From Microvirga tunisiensis (lineage in GTDB: Bacteria; Pseudomonadota; Alphaproteobacteria; Rhizobiales; Beijerinckiaceae), in contig NZ_VOSK01000009.1 in the NCBI RefSeq assembly GCF_009296175.1, forward strand, positions 1-64,000: 64,000 nt of DNA. The letters run 5' to 3'. Position 1 is the stretch's first letter. Every line of letters begins with the position of its first letter. The translations under genes and the position numbers were made by a program. Of the stretch, positions 43,652-52,233 are shown in pieces. The notes under the pieces were generated by a model, which ran no database searches, was not told where the DNA came from, and was given only the letters and a program-made list of their open reading frames with translations.

Positions 43652-43706
43652 CGGAAATCCTCTGGATGGTTCCCGGAATATATGAGGCTGATGGCCGCGT
43701 TTCGAT

Positions 43707-43718
43707 GGCAAAATTGCC
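43707..43718. promoter_or_regulatory. candidate PutR operator
   Basis: GGCAAAATTGCC is an inverted repeat (GGCAA-2-TTGCC) in the 107-bp region between the divergent putA and putR starts, followed by the half-match GGATTTGCC. Lrp-family regulators bind AT-centred dyads of this kind. Assignment is inference. Confidence 0.45.
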
Positions 43719-43758
43719 GGATTTGCCTTAGGAGCGGCGGTAAGACTGTAGGAAGACC

Positions 43759-44226
43759 GTGAAAATGACGGATTTGGACCGGATCGATCGCAAGATCCTC
43801 AAAGCTCTTCAGGCCGATGGCCGCATCGCCACTGTGGAGCTTGCCGAAAAGGTGGGATTGTCGCCCACCTCCACCGGCGAGCGTGTGAAACGTCTCCAGC
43901 GCGAGGGGGTCATTGCCGGGTACGGCGCGAGGCTCGATCCGCACCGGCTCGGCCTCGAGCTCCTGGTCTTCGTCGAAGTCTCTCTCGACAAGACGACGCC
44001 CGACGTCTTCGAGAAGTTCGCCGCTGCCGTGAAGCGGGCCCCCGAGGTTCTCGAGTGCCACATGGTGGCGGGCGGCTTCGATTATCTGGTGAAGACCCGT
44101 GTGGCCGACATGGCCGCCTATCGCCGCTTTCTCGGCGAGATCCTCCTCGCCCTGCCGGGCGTGAAGGAGACCCGCACCTATGCGGTGATGGAGGAGGTGA
44201 AGAGCGACGGGATGCTGCCGGTGTGA
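43759..44226 (+). CDS. putR: Lrp/AsnC family regulator, probable proline-responsive putA activator
   Basis: This is a 155-residue Lrp-type regulator. The N-terminal helix-turn-helix (LDRIDRKILKALQADGRIATVELAEKVGLSPT, read in parts) is followed by the RAM effector domain, with VLECHMVAGGFDYLVKTRV. Divergence from putA and putA's lack of its own DNA-binding domain support a PutR role, known in Agrobacterium and Rhodobacter. Start is GTG at 43759 (AGGAAG 4 nt before) or ATG at 43765. Confidence 0.88.
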   Translation: MKMTDLDRIDRKILKALQADGRIATVELAEKVGLSPTSTGERVKRLQREGVIAGYGARLDPHRLGLELLVFVEVSLDKTTPDVFEKFAAAVKRAPEVLECHMVAGGFDYLVKTRVADMAAYRRFLGEILLALPGVKETRTYAVMEEVKSDGMLPV

Positions 44227-44240
44227 CCTCCGCACCATGT

Positions 44241-44283
44241 CGTGGCCATCCCCGGACTCGATCCGGGGATCAGTCCCGGCCAT
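44241..44283. repeat. palindromic repeat, diverged family A
   Basis: CGTGGCCATCCCCGG...CCGGGGATCAGTCCCGGCCAT. It shares the GGCCAT ends but has an inner CCCCGG hairpin like the copy at 29991. Confidence 0.7.
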
Positions 44284-44312
44284 CTTCGCCTTGCCGCTTT
44301 TGCGTCCTCTTA

Positions 44313-44415
44313 CCTCATCCTGAGGAGCAGCCGTGAGGCTGCGTCTCGAAGGAGGATCCGGTGCACTCTGGATGTTCCTTCGAGACGGTCGCTCCGTGAC
44401 CTTCTCAGGATGAGG
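44313..44415. repeat. palindromic repeat, family B
   Basis: CCTCATCCTGAGGAGCAGCC and the end TTCTCAGGATGAGG form the outer arms. The inner pair is GCGTCTCGAAGGA and TCCTTCGAGACG. It closely matches 29695-29799 over the left half. Confidence 0.85.
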
Positions 44416-44443
44416 GCGGAGGGGTTGGAAATGCAGATGGGAA

Positions 44444-44468
44444 TCACCGGCACAAGGCCGGTGATGAC
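44444..44468. repeat. half palindromic repeat, family A
   Basis: TCACCGGC-ACAA-GGCCGGTGATGAC, the second hairpin of family A alone, 18 bp before the end of the terC gene. Confidence 0.7.
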
Positions 44469-44485
44469 GATCAAAAAGGGCGCAT

Positions 44486-45493
44486 TTAGCCGGTAGCGGT
44501 CTTTTCCTCGTCCTTCGTCTTCCAGAGGGAGAAGACGACGCCGCCGGCGATCAGGGCGAGAGTCACGCCGAGCGAGATGGTGGGATCGAGTTTGCCCACG
44601 ATCTGGTTCCAGAAGATCTTGCCACCGATGAAGATGAGCACCAGTGCCAAAGCGTATTTCAGGTAGTGGAACCGGTGCACCATGGCGGCCAAGGCGAAAT
44701 AGAGCGCCCGCAGGCCGAGGATCGCCATGATGTTGGCCGTATAGACCACGAAGGTGTCCGTGGTGATGGCGAAGATCGCCGGCACCGAGTCCACCGCGAA
44801 GATCAGGTCGGCGACGTTGATCACAACCAGGGCCAGGAAGAGCGGTGTTGCCCAGGTGACGATCCTGCCCGTTTTCGGATCGGGCTCGCGCACGAAGAAG
44901 TGCTGACCGTGAAGGCAGTTCGTCACCCGCATGTGCTTGCGCAGGGAACGGACGAGCGGGTTCTTCTCGATGTCGGGATCGCTTTCGGGAACGACCAGCA
45001 TCTTGATGCCGGTCGCGATCAGGAAGGCGCCGAAGACGTAGAGAATCCAGGCATATTCCTGCACCAAGGCGGCGCCCAACGCGATCATGATGCCGCGCAG
45101 AACGATGACGCCGATGATGCCCCACACAAGGGCGCGGTACTGGTATTTCTGAGGGATCGCGAAGTAGCTGAAGATCAGCGAGATCACGAAGACGTTGTCG
45201 ATGGACAGGGACTTCTCGATGAAGAACCCCGTGAAGTAGGCGATGCCCGCATGGCTGCCGTCCTGGGTCACCAGGAGGCCGGTCTCGAACGACCACCAGA
45301 TATAGGCGCCGAAAAGCGCCGAGATGCCGATATAGAAGGCGGACAGCAGGAGGCTCTCCTTCACGCCGAGCTCCTTGTCCTTTCTGTTCAGGACACCGAG
45401 ATCGAAAGCGAGGAGAAAAACGACAAGGCTCAGGAAAGCCGTCCACATCCAGACGGGCTTTCCCAGCCATTCCACGAGTAGGAATTCTGGCAT
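44486..45493 (-). CDS. TerC family integral membrane protein
   Basis: This 335-residue TerC/Alx protein has about nine membrane helices. Hallmarks are FDLGVLNRKD at about 30, SLSIDNVFVISLIFSYFAIP (acidic residues in the membrane typical of metal transport) and DLIFAVDSVPAIFAITTDTF. Relatives export manganese or confer tellurite resistance. The 301-bp region between it and the next gene holds no recognisable coding sequence, and I saw no yybP-ykoY manganese riboswitch in it. Confidence 0.92.
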   Translation of the reverse strand: MPEFLLVEWLGKPVWMWTAFLSLVVFLLAFDLGVLNRKDKELGVKESLLLSAFYIGISALFGAYIWWSFETGLLVTQDGSHAGIAYFTGFFIEKSLSIDNVFVISLIFSYFAIPQKYQYRALVWGIIGVIVLRGIMIALGAALVQEYAWILYVFGAFLIATGIKMLVVPESDPDIEKNPLVRSLRKHMRVTNCLHGQHFFVREPDPKTGRIVTWATPLFLALVVINVADLIFAVDSVPAIFAITTDTFVVYTANIMAILGLRALYFALAAMVHRFHYLKYALALVLIFIGGKIFWNQIVGKLDPTISLGVTLALIAGGVVFSLWKTKDEEKTATG

Positions 45494-45652
45494 AACCGGA
45501 CCTTTGATTGCTTCTGTTCAAGCATCGGCTCCGACATCACAGTCGCATGCTTACGTCCTGCCAGAGGGGCCCGGGCGCCGATGGGTCCAACGTGGGAAGC
45601 GTTCTCGCAGCCTTCAAGGGTCTCGAACCTGAGAACTTCTGCTCAATTTTGC

Positions 45653-45700
45653 GTCAAGTGCCCGCCCCGAGGGCAGGGATGCCCGGGCAAGAGACTTGAC
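45653..45700. other. inverted repeat upstream of the ABC importer genes
   Basis: GTCAAGT (45653-45659) and ACTTGAC (45694-45700) flank GC-rich inner pairs (GCCCGCCCC, CCCGGGC). This is the most structured part of the 301-bp gap 45494-45794. It could be a leader structure or the start of a terminator for terC's neighbour; function unknown. Confidence 0.35.
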
Positions 45701-45794
45701 CCGGAGAGCCGATCTGATTGCATGGTTAAGAACCGGGCAGGCGGCCAAAAAGAGTGCCACGAGGCTCCAAACCATAAAGACAGAGGTGACGGTG

Positions 45795-46832
45795 ATGTTT
45801 GCGGATCGTTCGACGAAGGCGACGTGGATCAGGGGGATGCTGGCAGGTGCGGCAGCGCTTCTCGGGTCCGCTGCCGCCCAGGCTCAGACGCCGGTGCGGT
45901 TCTCCCTGGACTGGCGCTGGGAGGGGCCGGCGGCCCCCTTCGCCGTTGCGATCGACAAGGGCTACTTCAAGGCTGAGGGGCTCGATGTGACGATCGATCC
46001 GGCGGCGGGCTCCCGCGAGCCGATCTCCCGCGTGGCTTCCGGCACCTACGATGTGGGCTTCGGCGACGTGAACTCCCTCGTGCGCTTCCGCGACGAGAAC
46101 CCGGGCACCGACATCAAGGCCGTGATGGTGATCTACGATCGTCCGCCCTTTGCCATCATCGGGCGCAAGAGCCGCGGCATCACCAAGGAGGTATCGAGCC
46201 TTCAGGCCAAGAAGCTCGGCGCTCCCGCGGCCGACGGCGCCTATGCGCAATGGCCGATCTTCAAGACGGTCAACAAGATCGACGATTCCACCATGAAGTT
46301 CGAGAACGTGGGCTTCCCGGTCCGCGAGCCTATGCTGGCGCAGGGCGAAGTCGATGGGGTGTTCGGCTTCTCCATGTCCTCCTACATCAACCTGAAATCC
46401 CGTGGCGTGCCGGGGGAAGATATCGTCGTGATGCTCATGAGCGATTATGGTGTCGATCTCTACGGCAATACGATCATCGTCTCGCAGAAATTCGCCCAGG
46501 AGAAGCCGGAGGCCGTGAAGGGCCTGCTGCGCGCGATCATGAAGGGTGTGCAGGACACGGTGAAGGACCCGTCGAGTGCGGTCGATTCGGTGATCAAGCG
46601 CAACGACGTGGCCAAGAAGGACGTGGAACTCGAGCGCCTCAAGATGGTGCTGGAGCAGAACATGATCACTCCTTGGGTGAAGGAGAATGGCTTCGGCGGC
46701 ATCGACAAGGACCGCTTCGCCAAGGCCCTCGACCAGATCGGCCTGACCTTCGCCTACAAGGCCAAGCCTGAGGTCGGCGCCGTGTTTACGGAGGAGTTCC
46801 TCCCGGCTGCCGACCAGCGCAAAATAGACTGA
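45795..46832 (+). CDS. ABC transporter substrate-binding protein (NMT1/THI5-like)
   Basis: This is a 345-residue periplasmic binding protein. A signal peptide spans about 1-30 (GMLAGAAALLGSAAAQAQ, cleavage after AQA). The mature start VRFSLDWRWEGPAAPFAVAIDKGYFKAEGLDV is typical of NMT1/THI5-like and TauA/SsuA receptors. The ligand could be a pyrimidine, sulfonate or other small organic compound. The ATG at 45795 is chosen since the 33 residues before it are not signal-like. A terminator separates it from the ATPase gene. Confidence 0.88.
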   Translation: MFADRSTKATWIRGMLAGAAALLGSAAAQAQTPVRFSLDWRWEGPAAPFAVAIDKGYFKAEGLDVTIDPAAGSREPISRVASGTYDVGFGDVNSLVRFRDENPGTDIKAVMVIYDRPPFAIIGRKSRGITKEVSSLQAKKLGAPAADGAYAQWPIFKTVNKIDDSTMKFENVGFPVREPMLAQGEVDGVFGFSMSSYINLKSRGVPGEDIVVMLMSDYGVDLYGNTIIVSQKFAQEKPEAVKGLLRAIMKGVQDTVKDPSSAVDSVIKRNDVAKKDVELERLKMVLEQNMITPWVKENGFGGIDKDRFAKALDQIGLTFAYKAKPEVGAVFTEEFLPAADQRKID

Positions 46833-46838
46833 TATCGC

Positions 46839-46872
46839 GAGCCCGGCTGTCACGGCAGCCGGGCTCTTCTTT
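46839..46872 (+). terminator. terminator/attenuator between binding protein and ATPase genes
   Basis: GAGCCCGGCTG (46839-46849) pairs with CAGCCGGGCTC (46856-46866), followed by TTCTTTTGG. Partial termination here would give more binding protein than ATPase and permease. Confidence 0.8.
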
Positions 46873-46892
46873 TGGCTCACCGGCTTTATTTC

Positions 46893-47684
46893 ATGAAACC
46901 CTTTGTCGACATTCACGACGTCACCCACGTCTATGCGCGGGCGGAAGACGGCCTGCCCGCTGTCAGAGACCTGAACCTCAAGGTGAACGAGGGCGAGTTC
47001 GCCGCCATCGTCGGCCCCTCAGGCTGCGGCAAGTCCACGCTCATGAAGCTCGCCACCGGATTGCAGTTTCCCCGCGAAGGCACTGTGATCGTGGATGGCA
47101 GGGAAGTGGGAGCTCCTGTCAAACTCGCCGGGATGGCCTTCCAGAATCCCACCATGCTGCCCTGGCGCACGACTCTCGACAACATTCTCCTACCGCTGGA
47201 GATCGTGGAGCCGCACCGCTCACGGCTGCGCCGTCACAAGGCGGAATATGTCGCCAAGGCCGAGAGCCTTCTTGCCCAGGTAGGCCTGAAAGGGCAGGGG
47301 CATAGGTTTCCTTGGCAGCTCTCCGGCGGCATGCAGCAGCGTGCCTCCCTCTGCCGCGCGCTGATCCATGAGCCGAAGCTCCTGATGCTCGACGAGCCCT
47401 TCGGTGCGCTCGACAGCTTCACCCGCGAGGAATTGTGGTGCGTGATGCGCGATCTCCACGCGGCGCAGAATGTCACGATCATCCTCGTCACCCACGATCT
47501 GCGCGAGGCCGCCTTCCTGTCGGACCGGATCTTCTGCATGAGCGCGCGGCCGGGCCGGATCGTTGCCGAGCGGGAGGTGGAGTTCCCGCGGCCGCGCGAT
47601 CTCGAAATCACCTACACGCCGCAATTCTCCGCTCTCGTCCATGAATTGCGCGGCCACATCGCGCAGGCGCGCAAGGCGGCCTGA
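46893..47684 (+). CDS. ABC transporter ATP-binding protein
   Basis: This 263-residue ATPase energises the importer. Walker A is VGPSGCGKSTLMKL, the Q-loop is MAFQNPTMLPWR, the signature is LSGGMQQRASLCRAL and Walker B is LLMLDEPFGALDSFT. The H-loop is LVTHDLREAAFLSDR. The PFGALD pattern fits the nitrate/sulfonate/taurine family. The ATG at 46893 (MKPFVDIHDVTHVY) is preferred to a TTG at 46872. The permease starts 7 nt after its stop. Confidence 0.94.
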   Translation: MKPFVDIHDVTHVYARAEDGLPAVRDLNLKVNEGEFAAIVGPSGCGKSTLMKLATGLQFPREGTVIVDGREVGAPVKLAGMAFQNPTMLPWRTTLDNILLPLEIVEPHRSRLRRHKAEYVAKAESLLAQVGLKGQGHRFPWQLSGGMQQRASLCRALIHEPKLLMLDEPFGALDSFTREELWCVMRDLHAAQNVTIILVTHDLREAAFLSDRIFCMSARPGRIVAEREVEFPRPRDLEITYTPQFSALVHELRGHIAQARKAA

Positions 47685-47691
47685 GAGACCC

Positions 47692-48459
47692 ATGAAAACC
47701 AAGAATCAGCTCGCCCTTGCACCCTGGGTCTTCACCATCGGGTTCTTCGTGCTCTGGGAGATCGTCTGCCGCGGGCTCAAAGTGTCGAGCTTCATCCTGC
47801 CGGCGCCCTCTACGATCCTTCTCGCCGTGTGGGAGTACCGGAGCCAGCTCGCCTACCATGCCATGCACACCCTCTGGATGACGCTGGCAGGCTTCGGCCT
47901 TGCGGTCGGATTTGGCCTGCTGCTCGGCATGGTGCTTGGTTCCTCGCGCCTCATCAATGCCGGCTCCTACCCGTTGCTCGTGGGCTTCAACTCGATCCCG
48001 AAGGTGGCCGTGGTGCCGATCCTCGTGTTCTGGTTCGGCGTCGGCTGGGTGCCGCCGGTCATGACGGCCTTCCTGATCTCGTTCTTTCCCATCGTGGTGA
48101 ACGTCGCCACGGGCATTTCCACGGTGGAGCCGGAAATGGAGGACGTGCTGCGAGCGCTCGGCGCTTCGAAGCGCGACATCGTGTTCAAGGTCGGCTTGCC
48201 CCGTGCCATGCCGTATTTCTTCGGCTCGATGAAGGTCGCGATCACGCTCGCCTATGTGGGCTCTGTCATCGGCGAGCAGAACGCCTCGAATGTCGGCATC
48301 GGCAACCTGCTCACCCGCGCGTCCGCGGCCTTCGAGGTGCCCCTCGTCTGGGCAGCCCTCCTGGTGCTCGCGGTGCTCGGCGTCGTCATGTACGCGATCA
48401 CGGCCTATGCGGAGCGCTCCATGACCGGCTGGGCGCAGCGCTCGCAGATGGCGGCGTGA
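47692..48459 (+). CDS. ABC transporter permease
   Basis: This is a 255-residue inner-membrane permease of the BPD/TauC-SsuC type with about six helices. The cytoplasmic EAA loop that contacts the ATPase is VLRALGASKRDIVFKVGLPRAMPYFFGS. The ATG at 47692 is chosen; the frame is open further upstream within the ATPase gene. With the two preceding genes it completes an importer of undetermined substrate. Confidence 0.93.
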   Translation: MKTKNQLALAPWVFTIGFFVLWEIVCRGLKVSSFILPAPSTILLAVWEYRSQLAYHAMHTLWMTLAGFGLAVGFGLLLGMVLGSSRLINAGSYPLLVGFNSIPKVAVVPILVFWFGVGWVPPVMTAFLISFFPIVVNVATGISTVEPEMEDVLRALGASKRDIVFKVGLPRAMPYFFGSMKVAITLAYVGSVIGEQNASNVGIGNLLTRASAAFEVPLVWAALLVLAVLGVVMYAITAYAERSMTGWAQRSQMAA

Positions 48460-48506
48460 AATACGCTCTCGCCTTTTAAAGAGCTATCGAGCGGCTTAGG
48501 CTGTCA

Positions 48507-48596
48507 CGTCATGGCCGGGCTCGTCCCGCCCGTCCCGATCGGAAGAGCCCTGGGCTTTTCGCAATCGGGATCACCGGCACAAGGCCGATGATGACG
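48507..48596. repeat. palindromic repeat, family A
   Basis: CGTCATGGCCGGG...CCCGCCCGTCCCGAT is followed by ATCGGGATCACCGGC...GCCGATGATGACG. Two arm positions have mutated (CCGCCCGT, GCCGATGA), so this copy is slightly decayed. It separates the permease gene from the convergent GTPase gene. Confidence 0.8.
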
Positions 48597-48635
48597 TGCG
48601 GAGGGTCTGCCTTCTGCGAAGACGCGATCCAAGTC

Positions 48636-49778
48636 TTACCTCCTCAACGACAGCGGATTGTCCGACAATGCCGCCGCATCGGGCTGATCGACGGCGGGGC
48701 GCCCGAGAAAGGCGTTCCAGAGCTTTTCCACCGTCTCGCGCTCCAGATCGTCGACGATGAAGACGATGCGGCTGCGCCGGTCCTCGCTCGGCCAGGACGG
48801 TAGTACGGCGGGAACGTGGACGACATGCTGGACGCCGTGAATGACGACCGGATGTTCGGGATCCTCTGCCAAGGCCACGAGGCCCTTCACACGCAGCAGC
48901 TTCGATCCTTGAGACGAGCGCAGGAGATCCAGGAACATGTCGAGCGTGCCCTGGCGGATCGGTTGGTCGCTGGTGAGGCAGAAGGCGCGGATTCTCTCGT
49001 CGTGCCGGTTCACGTCGTGATGATGATGGTGGTGATCGTGGTCGTGATGGGGGTGATGTCCGTGCTGGTGCGCATGGCTCTCGCGTTCCGCCGCCTCCAC
49101 GGCCTCCGTCTTCAGCCATTCGGCCACGTCGGCGATCTTGCCGTCGAGGCCGAAGAGGCCGCCCGCAATCACCGCCTCGGCCGGGGCACTCGCTTCCAGA
49201 AGTGCAGCGCCTGGATTGAGCTGGTGCAATCTCTCACGCAGCCGCGTGAGGCTCTCCTGGTCCTGAACGAGATCGGCCTTGGTGATAACGATCCGCTCGG
49301 CAACGGCGGCCTGCTTCACGGCTTCACGATGGGCATTCAGGGTGGCGGAGCCGTTGACCGCATCGACCGCCGTCACCACGCCTTCGACCGCGTAACGCAT
49401 CGAAAGATAGGGGTGGTAAAGCACGGCGTGGAGGATCGGTGCCGGATCGGCGAGGCCCGTGGTCTCGATGATCACGCGCTTGAACGGCAGGATGCGGTCG
49501 TTGTCGCGCTTGCGCAGCAGGTCCTCGAGCGTCGCGATGAGGTCGCCGCGCACGGTGCAGCAGAGACAGCCGGCGGAGAGCAGCACCATGCCCTCGTCGA
49601 TGGTTTCCACCAGCAGGTGATCGAGGCCGATCTCGCCGAACTCGTTCATGATGACCACCGTGTCCTGCAGCGCCGGATCCTTCAGGAGCCGATTGAGCAG
49701 CGTCGTTTTCCCGGAGCCCAGGAAGCCGGTGAGGATGGTGAGCGGAATCGGCGCGGGAGGGGTCATGGTCGTCGTCAT
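48636..49778 (-). CDS. COG0523 (CobW/ZNG1-like) GTP-binding metallochaperone
   Basis: This 380-residue G3E GTPase has Walker A ILTGFLGSGKTTLLNRL, the metal motif GCLCCTVRGD (CxCC), the switch region ETTGLADPAP and the guanine motif ITKAD. A His-rich insert (HAHQHGHHPHHDHDHHHHHH) at about 238-257 should bind zinc or a similar metal. The C-terminal CobW_C domain follows. Family members deliver zinc, cobalt or iron to client enzymes. The ATG at 49778 overlaps the EamA stop region. Confidence 0.93.
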   Translation of the reverse strand: MTTTMTPPAPIPLTILTGFLGSGKTTLLNRLLKDPALQDTVVIMNEFGEIGLDHLLVETIDEGMVLLSAGCLCCTVRGDLIATLEDLLRKRDNDRILPFKRVIIETTGLADPAPILHAVLYHPYLSMRYAVEGVVTAVDAVNGSATLNAHREAVKQAAVAERIVITKADLVQDQESLTRLRERLHQLNPGAALLEASAPAEAVIAGGLFGLDGKIADVAEWLKTEAVEAAERESHAHQHGHHPHHDHDHHHHHHDVNRHDERIRAFCLTSDQPIRQGTLDMFLDLLRSSQGSKLLRVKGLVALAEDPEHPVVIHGVQHVVHVPAVLPSWPSEDRRSRIVFIVDDLERETVEKLWNAFLGRPAVDQPDAAALSDNPLSLRR

Positions 49779-49779
49779 A

Positions 49780-50688
49780 TCAATCCGCAATCGGCACCAG
49801 AGGTGCGTCCTTCAGGTGTCGCTGGTCCAACAATACCTTGGCAATGATGGCTGCCAGCACAAGAGCCCCGCCCGCAACCTGCAGAGGAGCCAGGGTCTCG
49901 TTCAGGATGAGGGCCGAGGACAGAGCCGCCACCACGGGCTCGGCGCAGTAGATGATCCCGGCCGCCACCGCCGTGATGCGCCCGAGCGCCACAAACTGCA
50001 GCACGAAGCCAATAATATAGCCCCCGATGGTCATGGCGACCGCGAAGGGAGCGAGAGCCAGTGCGGAAGGTGGCGCGAGCTGCCCCGCCGCCAGGCTGAT
50101 GAGGGCTGCGGTCGGGAAAACGAGCAGATGAATCCAGAAGGTCTTGGCGATGATGCCGGTCCTGCAGCAGCGCGCAGCGGCGAAGAACTGGATCGCCGTG
50201 GCGATGCTTGCCGCGAAGGCCAGCGCCAGACCGTGCCAGTCGAGAACTCCAAAGGCGGGTCCGACGACGAGGGCGACGCCGAGGGTGGCCAGCGCCACCA
50301 CGCCAAGCAGGGCGGGCGTGAGCCTGGTTCCCTCCACGAAGGGGCTCGCGAGCACGATCAGGATCGGAAAGGTATAGAACACCACCGCTGCCACGGTGAC
50401 CGGGATGAAGGCCACCGACGAGAGATAGCAGAGGCCCACGAAGGCGGTGGAAACCCCGAGCAGAAGGAGTGTGCCACGCTCCTCCCGCGCCGCCTTCAGG
50501 GAGCTTCTCGTGACAGCGGCGACGATGCCGACCAGCACAAGCATCAGGAAGACCCGGTAGACCACGATGGCCGAGCCGCTGGCGCCCGCGAAGGAAGCGA
50601 TGCGCGCATAGACGATGTTGAAGCCGTAGAGGCTGGCCGAGGCAAGGGCGAAGAGGAGGCCGTTGGCGGGAGAGGAGGAGCGAGTCAT
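49780..50688 (-). CDS. EamA/DMT family transporter
   Basis: This is a membrane protein of about 302 residues with ten predicted helices in two EamA repeats. The first repeat begins LLFALASASLYGFNIVYARI. The second ends with the typical YCAEPVVAALSSALILNETLAPLQVAGGALVLAA, read in parts. It exports or imports a small metabolite that sequence cannot reveal. ATG at 50688 (GTG at 50691 is possible). Its stop lies within 2 nt of the GTPase start, so the two genes are coupled. Confidence 0.88.
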   Translation of the reverse strand: MTRSSSPANGLLFALASASLYGFNIVYARIASFAGASGSAIVVYRVFLMLVLVGIVAAVTRSSLKAAREERGTLLLLGVSTAFVGLCYLSSVAFIPVTVAAVVFYTFPILIVLASPFVEGTRLTPALLGVVALATLGVALVVGPAFGVLDWHGLALAFAASIATAIQFFAAARCCRTGIIAKTFWIHLLVFPTAALISLAAGQLAPPSALALAPFAVAMTIGGYIIGFVLQFVALGRITAVAAGIIYCAEPVVAALSSALILNETLAPLQVAGGALVLAAIIAKVLLDQRHLKDAPLVPIAD

Positions 50689-50756
50689 CACGACATTTTG
50701 GATTGGGACGCTGCACCGTTCGCGCGGATCGCCTGCGAAAGCAAGGGAGCAAGCAA

Positions 50757-50781
50757 AACGCCCGGTCGACGACCGGGCGTT
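50757..50781 (-). terminator. terminator of the D,D-carboxypeptidase gene
   Basis: On the minus strand AACGCCCGGTC, loop GTC, GACCGGGCGTT is followed by TTGC. The 11-bp perfect stem lies 24 nt after the stop. The T-tract is short but the stem is strong. Confidence 0.75.
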
Positions 50782-50805
50782 GCGGAAGATCTTTTGTCTC
50801 GCCGA

Positions 50806-52233
50806 TCAGTTCGCGACGGATTTGGGCTTCGCGGCGGCATCGGCCTTTTGAGGAGCCTTTGCCTTCGTGTCGGCGGGGGCCTTGGCAGCAGGCTTGGAGG
50901 CGGGTTTGGCGCTGCCGGTCACCGGCTTGACGGCGACGCTGGCGCGCGGCTGCTCCTTGCCCTTCGCCGTGGCCTTCACGGGCTCCTTGTCGGCCGCCTT
51001 CTTATCGTCCGACGTCTTGGAATCGGCGTCCTTGGAATCAGCGTCCTTGGCATTGGCATCCTTGGCCGGCGTCTTCTTGGAAGCAGTGGCCTTCTTGGTC
51101 TTCGCCTTGCGGGCCTGCTCGGCAGCCTCTTCCGCTGCGGCTTGAGCGGCAAGCTCGGCCTCGGAGGGGGGATTAAGCCCGATCCAGACGCGTTCCGGCT
51201 GGACAGTGGTGCGGGGGCCGAGCACGGTGCGCACCGGTTTCTCGGCCGAGCTCCCGGCAAAGGCCATGACCTCGGAGGAAAACAGGTTCGGGATGTTGCT
51301 GTCGGTCTCGGCGACAGCCGGAGCGTCCTCTTCCTGCGGCATCGGTCCGCGTCGGTCGCAGATGACGGGGCGCATGTCGGGCGGCGTGGTATTGGCCGAG
51401 GCGGGCAGGGCCGTGAGTTCCGGATTGGTGAAGTTCACCTTGCTGTTGAAGCCGCGGTCGAACAGCTCGGCGGCCTTGATCGTGCGCTCGTTGGCGGATT
51501 GGGCGCCGAGCACGACCGTGATCAGATGGCGTCCGTTGCGTGTGGCGCTCGCCACCACGTTGAAGCCGGCCGAGCAGATGAAGCCGGTCTTCATGCCGTC
51601 GGCGCCGGGATAGCGGCCGATGAGCCCGTTGGTGTTGCGCATGATGCGCCGGCCGAACTGGACCGCCCCGATGTCGAACAGATCTTTATGCTCGGGAAAT
51701 TCCAGCAGCAGCGCGCGGGCCAGAATCGCCATGTCGCGGGCCGAGGTCTGATTGCGCTCGTCGGGAAGGCCATGGGGGTTGGCGAAGTGGCTGCTGACCA
51801 TGCCGAGGCGCTGGGCCTGGGCGTTCATCAATTCCGCAAAGCCGTCGATCGAGCCGCCGATGTTCTCGGCGATGGTCGCGGCAATATCGTTCGCCGACTT
51901 GACCATCAAGATCTTGAGGGCGTTGTCGAGACGAATCTCCGTGCCGGGCTTGAAGCCCATCTTGGACGGGGGCAGGGCCGCCGCGCCGTCGGTCACGGTG
52001 AGCAGCGTCTCCATGCTCATCTGGCCGGAGCGGACCTTGTCGAGGGCCACATAGACCGTCATCAGCTTGGTGATCGAGGCCGGAAACCAGGGGTCGGTCG
52101 CCCGCTCCACGTGCAGCACGCGGCCGGATTCGAGTTCAACGACAAGAGCAGGGCCGCCGGCGGCCAGAGCCGAACCGCTCATCAGAGCGGCAAAGGCAAA
52201 GGCTGTCACGCGGAGGGCTCGGCTAACGTTCAT
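50806..52233 (-). CDS. D-alanyl-D-alanine carboxypeptidase (PBP5/DacA family) with long basic tail
   Basis: This 475-residue periplasmic enzyme trims the terminal D-Ala from peptidoglycan stem peptides. A signal peptide spans 1-24. The catalytic triad is S53-x-x-K56 (SITK), SAN in VKSANDIAATIAENI and KTG in GMKTGFICSAGFN. After about residue 340 comes a roughly 130-residue low-complexity tail rich in Lys, Ala, Asp and Pro, with repeated AKDADSKDADSK units. The usual membrane-anchoring amphipathic helix is not evident. The ATG at 52233 has AAGGAG upstream. Confidence 0.92.
   Translation of the reverse strand: MNVSRALRVTAFAFAALMSGSALAAGGPALVVELESGRVLHVERATDPWFPASITKLMTVYVALDKVRSGQMSMETLLTVTDGAAALPPSKMGFKPGTEIRLDNALKILMVKSANDIAATIAENIGGSIDGFAELMNAQAQRLGMVSSHFANPHGLPDERNQTSARDMAILARALLLEFPEHKDLFDIGAVQFGRRIMRNTNGLIGRYPGADGMKTGFICSAGFNVVASATRNGRHLITVVLGAQSANERTIKAAELFDRGFNSKVNFTNPELTALPASANTTPPDMRPVICDRRGPMPQEEDAPAVAETDSNIPNLFSSEVMAFAGSSAEKPVRTVLGPRTTVQPERVWIGLNPPSEAELAAQAAAEEAAEQARKAKTKKATASKKTPAKDANAKDADSKDADSKTSDDKKAADKEPVKATAKGKEQPRASVAVKPVTGSAKPASKPAAKAPADTKAKAPQKADAAAKPKSVAN

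Noticed and set aside
45494-45794. yybP-ykoY manganese riboswitch upstream of terC
   Set aside because: Read on the minus strand, the region lacks the GGGGAGTAG and GCAAGACC-type conserved segments.
45494-45794. TPP riboswitch ahead of the NMT1/THI5-like gene
   Set aside because: One CTGAGA occurs by chance, but the partner ACCTGATCTGG-type segment and helix order are absent.
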